Assembly: GCA_947630385.1 (NCBI GenBank)
Contig: CANRHG010000022.1
Span: forward strand, 1 to 17,098
Source: an uncultured Eubacteriaceae bacterium
GTDB taxonomy: Bacteria; Bacillota; Clostridia; Eubacteriales; Eubacteriaceae
Length of the DNA: 17,098 bases
Reading direction: 5' to 3'
Each line of letters opens with the position of its first letter. The stretch's first letter is position 1. The notes below the pieces were generated by a model that ran no database searches, had not been told where the DNA came from, and saw nothing but the letters and a program-made list of their open reading frames with translations. The translations under genes were made by a program, and so were the position numbers. This document shows, in pieces, positions 14,301 to 17,098 of the stretch.

Positions 14301-17098
14301 CAATCCAAAAGGAAATTTTAAAGATGAAACCTCTCCTGGAATTAATCAGGGCGTTGAAGTAGGACAAACTGTTTCTTACGATATTTTCTGGGCTAACGAT
14401 GCTGAAGAAGAAGGAGCTCCAGTAGCTGCGACTGTTAAAGTGACGGATAAACTGGATCCAGGTGTTGATTTTGTTAGCGCTAGTGTAGGTGATTTAAAAC
14501 TAATCCAAGGCAGTGAAAGTATTAGTGATAAAGATGGAAAAATAACTATTTCCTACGATCAGACTACGCGTACTGTTACTTGGGATCTAGGAGAACAAGC
14601 AGCTTCTGCTCAGGGTAGAGTAAGTCTGGAAGTTAAAGTAAACGAAAATGCGAAACTTCTCTGGAATTATGGTTCTTCGGATGATTTAACGGGTGTAACC
14701 GATAATGATTTCTTAATTCGTAATAAAGCGTCTATAACGGTAAATGAAACGACAACGGAAACGAATGAAATTCCTAACCCATTACAGCCAGAAAAAACAG
14801 AAACCAATCCTGGCGATGGGACTAGTGTTAAGGTCGGAGACCAAATAACATACGAAATAGAATGGTTTAATTATCAGGATGTAGAAGCACAAGTAACAGT
14901 ACTTGACAAATTAGATCCAGGAGTCGATTATGTTTCAGCCGGATACGTTGGAGATACTCCACAAGGTGCTAGCCAACCGGTTTATTCTGATGAAAACCAT
15001 GAAGTAACGTGGAGTTTGGGACCGCAAGCGCCTCACTCTTCAGGAAAAGTTACTTTAACTGTCATTGTTAATAACAATGCACTTTATTTCTGGGATTATG
15101 ATTCTGATAATAATGAAGTTGACCCGAATAATAAGGATTCACAGGTCCTTGATCAGGCCCGACTGCAGGTAGGTACCGATCCTGAAGTAAAGACAAATAT
15201 TGTTCATAATCCAACCGATCAACCGGAAAAAGAAGAATTAGCTCCAAAAGATGAGGAAGGAAATAACGATACGGTTTATCCGGGAGATGAAGTTTCCTAT
15301 AGAATTAAATGGCGTAACTATAAATCGGAAGCCGCAACTGTATCTATAATAGATAAATTAGATCCTGGAGTAGATTTTAAAGAAGGTTCGGATAAAGCTG
15401 TATTACTCTTAAGTAATGGAGAAGAACAAGAATTACCCGATGTAGAAGTAACCAGCGAAGATAACTATAGAACACTTAAGTGGGATCTTGGAAAACAAGA
15501 TGCAGGAACAGAAGGATATATTTACTTTTCAGTAACGGTTAATGATCAGGCTCGTTACGGTTGGGATTATGAAGGAGATACTTTAGATCCAGAATCAGAA
15601 GATAATCTGATTAGAAACCGTGGTGGGGTATCGATCGATAATGAGTATCAAGATACAAACGAAGTAACGAATCCTACAGGTGGCCCAGAAAAGAAAGAGC
15701 TTTATCCTGGAGCTGATGAAACGGTTTATGTCGATCAAATAGTTACTTACCAAATTGAATGGGAAAACTATAAGGATGAAGAAGCTGAAGTAGTCGTTAC
15801 GGATAAACTTGATCCTGGAGTAGATTTTGTTAGTGCTCAGATAGAATCAGAGGGCGTAAGCTTGTCTGCTTCTAAGGAAGGAGATGACGTATCTACTGGA
15901 AACATTACACCTTCAATTTCTTATAATAAATCAAGCCGTATAATTACTTGGAATCTTGGTAAACAATTAGGTAAAGCAACTGGTAGCGTTCAGTTTGAAG
16001 TTCGAGTAAATGTAGATGCTTTTGGAGAATGGAATTATACTAATCCGGATAGACCGGTAAATAATTCCAATCCTGATAATAGAATCTATAATAGAGGAGC
16101 TGTCAAGATCGGTGACGATCCAGCAATTAATACCAATATAGTAGAAAATCCAGTAGACCGACCAAGAGATCCCGAAAATAATCCGGGAGCTAAAGAGGAA
16201 ACATCTCCAGGTAATGGACAAAAAGTCGGTTATGGCCAATTCATCGATTATGAAATCTCGTGGGAAAATTATACCGATGAAACGCAAGACGTCGTAATCA
16301 CCGATAAACTTGATCCTGGTGTAGATTTTTATGAAGCAGAATATGTCGATGGTTATCCGGTAGGTCTGGATGCACAATACGATAGATATTCCCATACCGT
16401 AACTTGGACGATTCCAAAACAACCTGCCGGTGAGTTTGGAAAGGTCAAGCTTAGAGTTACGATCAACGATAAAGCTGAATATACTTGGAACTATAAAGAA
16501 AATATTGAAGGAACAAACCGCTACGAATTCGATTCCGATGTAAATGCAGACGAAACGGATAATTATGTATTTAATCAAGCAGCTATTACGGTCGGAAATG
16601 AAACGACTGTTACGAATAGAGTCGAAAATCCGCTCGGTGGACAACATAAGAGTGAAGTCGATCCTGGAAGTGGTGAACAAGTAGGTGTCGGCGATACGAT
16701 CAAATATCGTATAAGTTGGGAAAACGACAGCGGTACAATAGCCGATATTCTTATTCGAGACCCACTTGACAAAGGAGTAGATTACGTCGATGGTTCGGCT
16801 ACTCACGATGGAACTTATGATGAAGAAGCACGTACGGTCAACTGGACGATTTCTCAAACCGAACCGGGAGCCCGTGGCTATGTAGAATTTGAAGTAACCG
16901 TAAATGACGATGCGGTCATTGAAGTTTTAAATACAGCTTACGTTCAGGTTGGAAACGCTCCGGAAGTTCAGACTGAGACAGTTGAAAATCCGCTCGATAG
17001 TCCAAGGGTATTGATTGAAAAATACCATAACAGAGAAGAACAGTCTCCGCATACCGACGATAATTACAATAAGATTGGCGACAAGATTACCTATACGG
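8386..17098 (+). CDS. Giant secreted vWA/pilin-like surface protein with tandem isopeptide-type repeats (partial, 3' end outside window)
   Basis: The frame runs from ATG 8386 through the window end, 2,904 codons without a stop. Residues 1-31 are a signal peptide (KK, hydrophobic core, VFA-A cleavage). Residues 70-79 read GRLWTDKSVF, typical of large clostridial vWA surface proteins. The vWA domain (about 146-430) has MIDAS DMSNSMG (Asp155, Ser157, Ser159), a candidate Thr near 291 and VFLGDGG (Asp328). A beta-rich adhesin region (about 550-930) contains PIRLFYSVGIQ. CnaB/DUF7601-like modules (about 1226-1560 and 1530-1650) follow, with GLNITKNVL and YKVKEI. An FctA-like pilin domain spans about 1826-1945 (PMPEGAQ, AGTYYYKITE). 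From about 1950 come six full DUF11-like repeats of 150-167 residues, and a seventh begins. All Trp codons are TGG. The ribosome binding site is weak (AG-rich 8364-8385). By analogy it is a wall-anchored adhesin; the anchor is not visible. Confidence 0.93.
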   Translation, partial: MKYSKKIIKLFGLILAVLMIFSQISINVFAAENDSLNGPTPGVTRVNDPSTMMNYKDALLTKESGSRYAGRLWTDKSVFSNQNDNDTKIQAEVDEDNDNSVSYSGNTLTFTDGSGEKDITASVSTNDDFLHVFSCLGSSEQESIDIPLDVVFVIDMSNSMGQGYTGAGGDNNTRIAHTLEALNNAFDTIINQNSENRIGLAVFGDQGAVLVPLGKYSDKADNKYLEFTNLRGHNRNAGDKVNGNRPSPVTNNDNDFDLYEHLTDENTCITNGTIYDNTVQTAVQIGNYTNTQAGLYTGLKMLADAEDTTIEVQDEHVSRIPALVFLGDGGANAVSNNGSNNGSDWYNPYPSLTATTAGSKTKEGTRYYDSPNSETVIVETLMTTAYMKAKVNNHYLSNLKAQSENADATNCSLKTYSVGMDIVPLMDSTEGTTIGGRIRVGAIMDPSHYFRPTNQIADSILGAEITTDDKTNLNNAYTKYTNWTNGQTVNLDRENDHTQLSLGQLPGTDEIKTQDIQNNINYTTNFIGTATGESLSNIFQQIIDSLQTEPFIPVDGTNDMGVKNSITYSDPIGKYMEIKDEGINTIGKTTWDGQPNEEEDNYDMSLLLFGEMHGIERTADYSFKFNDAYMQANNGKTGEDGELLTWRNSLFPEGWYKGDNPETALAYTKFTQGAKADSNNDGYIDFPEPLDSNVHSNEDAWANGWVYRINSQTIVQYIPNLEGQVSHNPDLIDEKQQNIEYTVYRFSEESTDRNTPRFNPVYGLPPSDLNTLDTAEKREERTGVYALSDVRIWVEDSGNYENTEGLPIDAGFDEQLCINIPVNAIPIQRASISLNTDGTPKVYSTNVEDVSESTPIRLFYSVGIQDEIMSDDGLDIDLTKVDSNYINENKVTTEKIDEQRKNGYQITTEEDDIIFRSNYYTEDSFNYEGIDQTSTRGNTSTSFSPATKNQYYLFQEPLKLYTTEEKQPNDPGEKEINAGEDNEVNDTEVKTVLGNEYNLVTEPDNVTSDKWYYLIDEYYVPNGNSTGVSGTGEVQYNCQKKFKAVSRLGSEFGSAVGGDDVTTGEYFCWYDTDAGYYVPYYPSTDSDFGNRTDVNQTADGTRGKPTAANKAKIQERIKQDEVEDNYNAKVIDESHNWVLAAKPNGIRVGNLADNVRQKGSNYNNKYQNQDGTNDYAEANITDTANNFYVPTISANSTGEVVSIDSIPQEGPQMMAVDPIAEKVKNNVIFNTYLGNDGQVAISDTGLNITKNVLYNENNPDPNEQFTYQVQIEGEEGIVPATKLVYNHYSGEWQRKLEEIDVPTDNNGLLRQDTSQNVRVTADGKQIVTNGQGNDVIVDVHGNELGPAPDKDAQYYVYVGGNKLKEKTNEISEDISNTYIIYSSSVSPGETSYHGKRIIYVATPEEIVSSPQTSDLIFKLADSEHPAGMIEYVSTEVVFVPVSQLDQEGWSFETGDNFDYKYLDTDSGNYFVFAHFGDHHERVSTLTTPYNIQAYYQTLNLYFGYKDEDIFKEQENNDWFKDWPYQNEDGSPENISANVAEFTLGNEEGILINGLTSGANYKVKEIILPEQSADGFKFNSVYHYQQESILYYDSEGGTDKDDLNGNHSPVPSSDYNFGGLIEKAPTIAGIFGQCYSLNQGDTGHEEEMVAYLNRYVEPVPTEINLIGQKQVLEEPVTGDNNSFSFNLEGLQYVRSIEDPTEKGNNALDLSKIGQEETSTTPGLTPEDGNIKIETANNKPNAGDEITYKISWDNNNNDLICQLDPNLTYVSASNPKQTENDPAVYASKVIYHPENNTVTWNISGIKKGFVTLTARVDGSAIFSKQIQTEVSYGKEISEDSKATYTLNPVNSVISRQNFPMPEGAQVNSENHPVYTASVNDGKIDLGPIQYKMAGTYYYKITESQLPEDAHYLSDDTEYYLIVTVDADTEGKLSAKRYLVTYDPTSIEEPKASVKELVNESTGDNNTNSDFVFDNNPKGNFKDETSPGINQGVEVGQTVSYDIFWANDAEEEGAPVAATVKVTDKLDPGVDFVSASVGDLKLIQGSESISDKDGKITISYDQTTRTVTWDLGEQAASAQGRVSLEVKVNENAKLLWNYGSSDDLTGVTDNDFLIRNKASITVNETTTETNEIPNPLQPEKTETNPGDGTSVKVGDQITYEIEWFNYQDVEAQVTVLDKLDPGVDYVSAGYVGDTPQGASQPVYSDENHEVTWSLGPQAPHSSGKVTLTVIVNNNALYFWDYDSDNNEVDPNNKDSQVLDQARLQVGTDPEVKTNIVHNPTDQPEKEELAPKDEEGNNDTVYPGDEVSYRIKWRNYKSEAATVSIIDKLDPGVDFKEGSDKAVLLLSNGEEQELPDVEVTSEDNYRTLKWDLGKQDAGTEGYIYFSVTVNDQARYGWDYEGDTLDPESEDNLIRNRGGVSIDNEYQDTNEVTNPTGGPEKKELYPGADETVYVDQIVTYQIEWENYKDEEAEVVVTDKLDPGVDFVSAQIESEGVSLSASKEGDDVSTGNITPSISYNKSSRIITWNLGKQLGKATGSVQFEVRVNVDAFGEWNYTNPDRPVNNSNPDNRIYNRGAVKIGDDPAINTNIVENPVDRPRDPENNPGAKEETSPGNGQKVGYGQFIDYEISWENYTDETQDVVITDKLDPGVDFYEAEYVDGYPVGLDAQYDRYSHTVTWTIPKQPAGEFGKVKLRVTINDKAEYTWNYKENIEGTNRYEFDSDVNADETDNYVFNQAAITVGNETTVTNRVENPLGGQHKSEVDPGSGEQVGVGDTIKYRISWENDSGTIADILIRDPLDKGVDYVDGSATHDGTYDEEARTVNWTISQTEPGARGYVEFEVTVNDDAVIEVLNTAYVQVGNAPEVQTETVENPLDSPRVLIEKYHNREEQSPHTDDNYNKIGDKITYT
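14341..17098 (+). repeat. Array of about 150-residue DUF11/isopeptide-type domains inside the giant surface protein
   Basis: Each unit has G(D/Q)xxxYxIxWxN, then TDKLDPGVDF, then VTWxLGxQ, a strand VxVN, an N(R/K/Q)xA strand and a TNxVxNP linker. Codons for the Lys of DKLDPG start at 14449, 14908, 15355, 15805 and 16306; the sixth unit has Pro there (16762). Spacings are 459, 447, 450, 501 and 456 nt. Units 1-5 carry a Trp-(Asn/Asp)-Tyr motif followed by an Asp/Asn-rich loop of variable length; unit 6 lacks it. A seventh begins near 17074. The DNA copies are diverged, so this is protein-level repetition and not recent duplication. A degenerate unit lies earlier at about 13561-13880. Confidence 0.9.

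Noticed and set aside
15967..16857. Long minus-strand open frame (about 296 codons)
   Set aside because: It lies wholly antisense to the repeat array of the giant gene; its translation is Ile/Phe/Tyr/Ser-rich with no motif or ribosome binding site, and it reflects codon bias of the plus-strand repeats.

Overview
The window fits a low-GC Gram-positive bacterium, most likely an anaerobic Firmicute of the Clostridia/Tissierellia kind. This is inferred from gene families only: a very large secreted vWA/pilin-type surface protein, an IS200/IS605-type TnpB, tight polycistronic packing with 4-5 nt overlaps, and a TTG start on guaA. No rRNA or tRNA was seen.

Region 1 (1-5668) is a compact, relatively GC-rich plus-strand operon. 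It holds the end of a pyruvate dehydrogenase-type E1 alpha gene, then E1 beta, E2, E3 and guaA, closed by a good intrinsic terminator. The four dehydrogenase genes are intact and translationally coupled. Read against their families, however, each has lost the residues that do the chemistry. The E1 alpha phosphate-loop His is Asp and the E1 beta active-site His is Ala, with about 20 residues missing nearby. The E2 lipoyl Lys is Met and its DHRxxDG motif is DSRVLSR. The E3 CxxxxC pair is Lys/Glu and its His-Glu pair is Gln/Arg. Fold-level signatures remain: a pseudo-lipoyl domain, two E3-binding-like domains, an acyltransferase-like domain and two Rossmann-like halves. This looks like a whole 2-oxoacid dehydrogenase complex turned into pseudoenzymes, kept beside a guaA whose catalytic motifs are intact. 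It is the most striking observation in the window.

Region 2 (5669-7645) is a very AT-rich stretch with no convincing gene. It contains several perfect or near-perfect hairpins and short eroded open stretches, and looks like a gene graveyard. It is followed by the RuvC half of a TnpB (7646-8293) whose N-terminal half is absent.

Region 3 (8386-17098) is one uninterrupted reading frame of at least 2,904 codons that runs off the window. It encodes a secreted giant surface protein: signal peptide, vWA domain with a MIDAS motif, adhesin/pilin-like middle domains, an FctA-like pilin domain, and an array of about 150-residue isopeptide/DUF11-like repeats. The anchor lies outside the window. Base composition drifts inside this gene, from AT-rich at the 5' part to more GC-rich in the repeat array, suggesting mosaic assembly.
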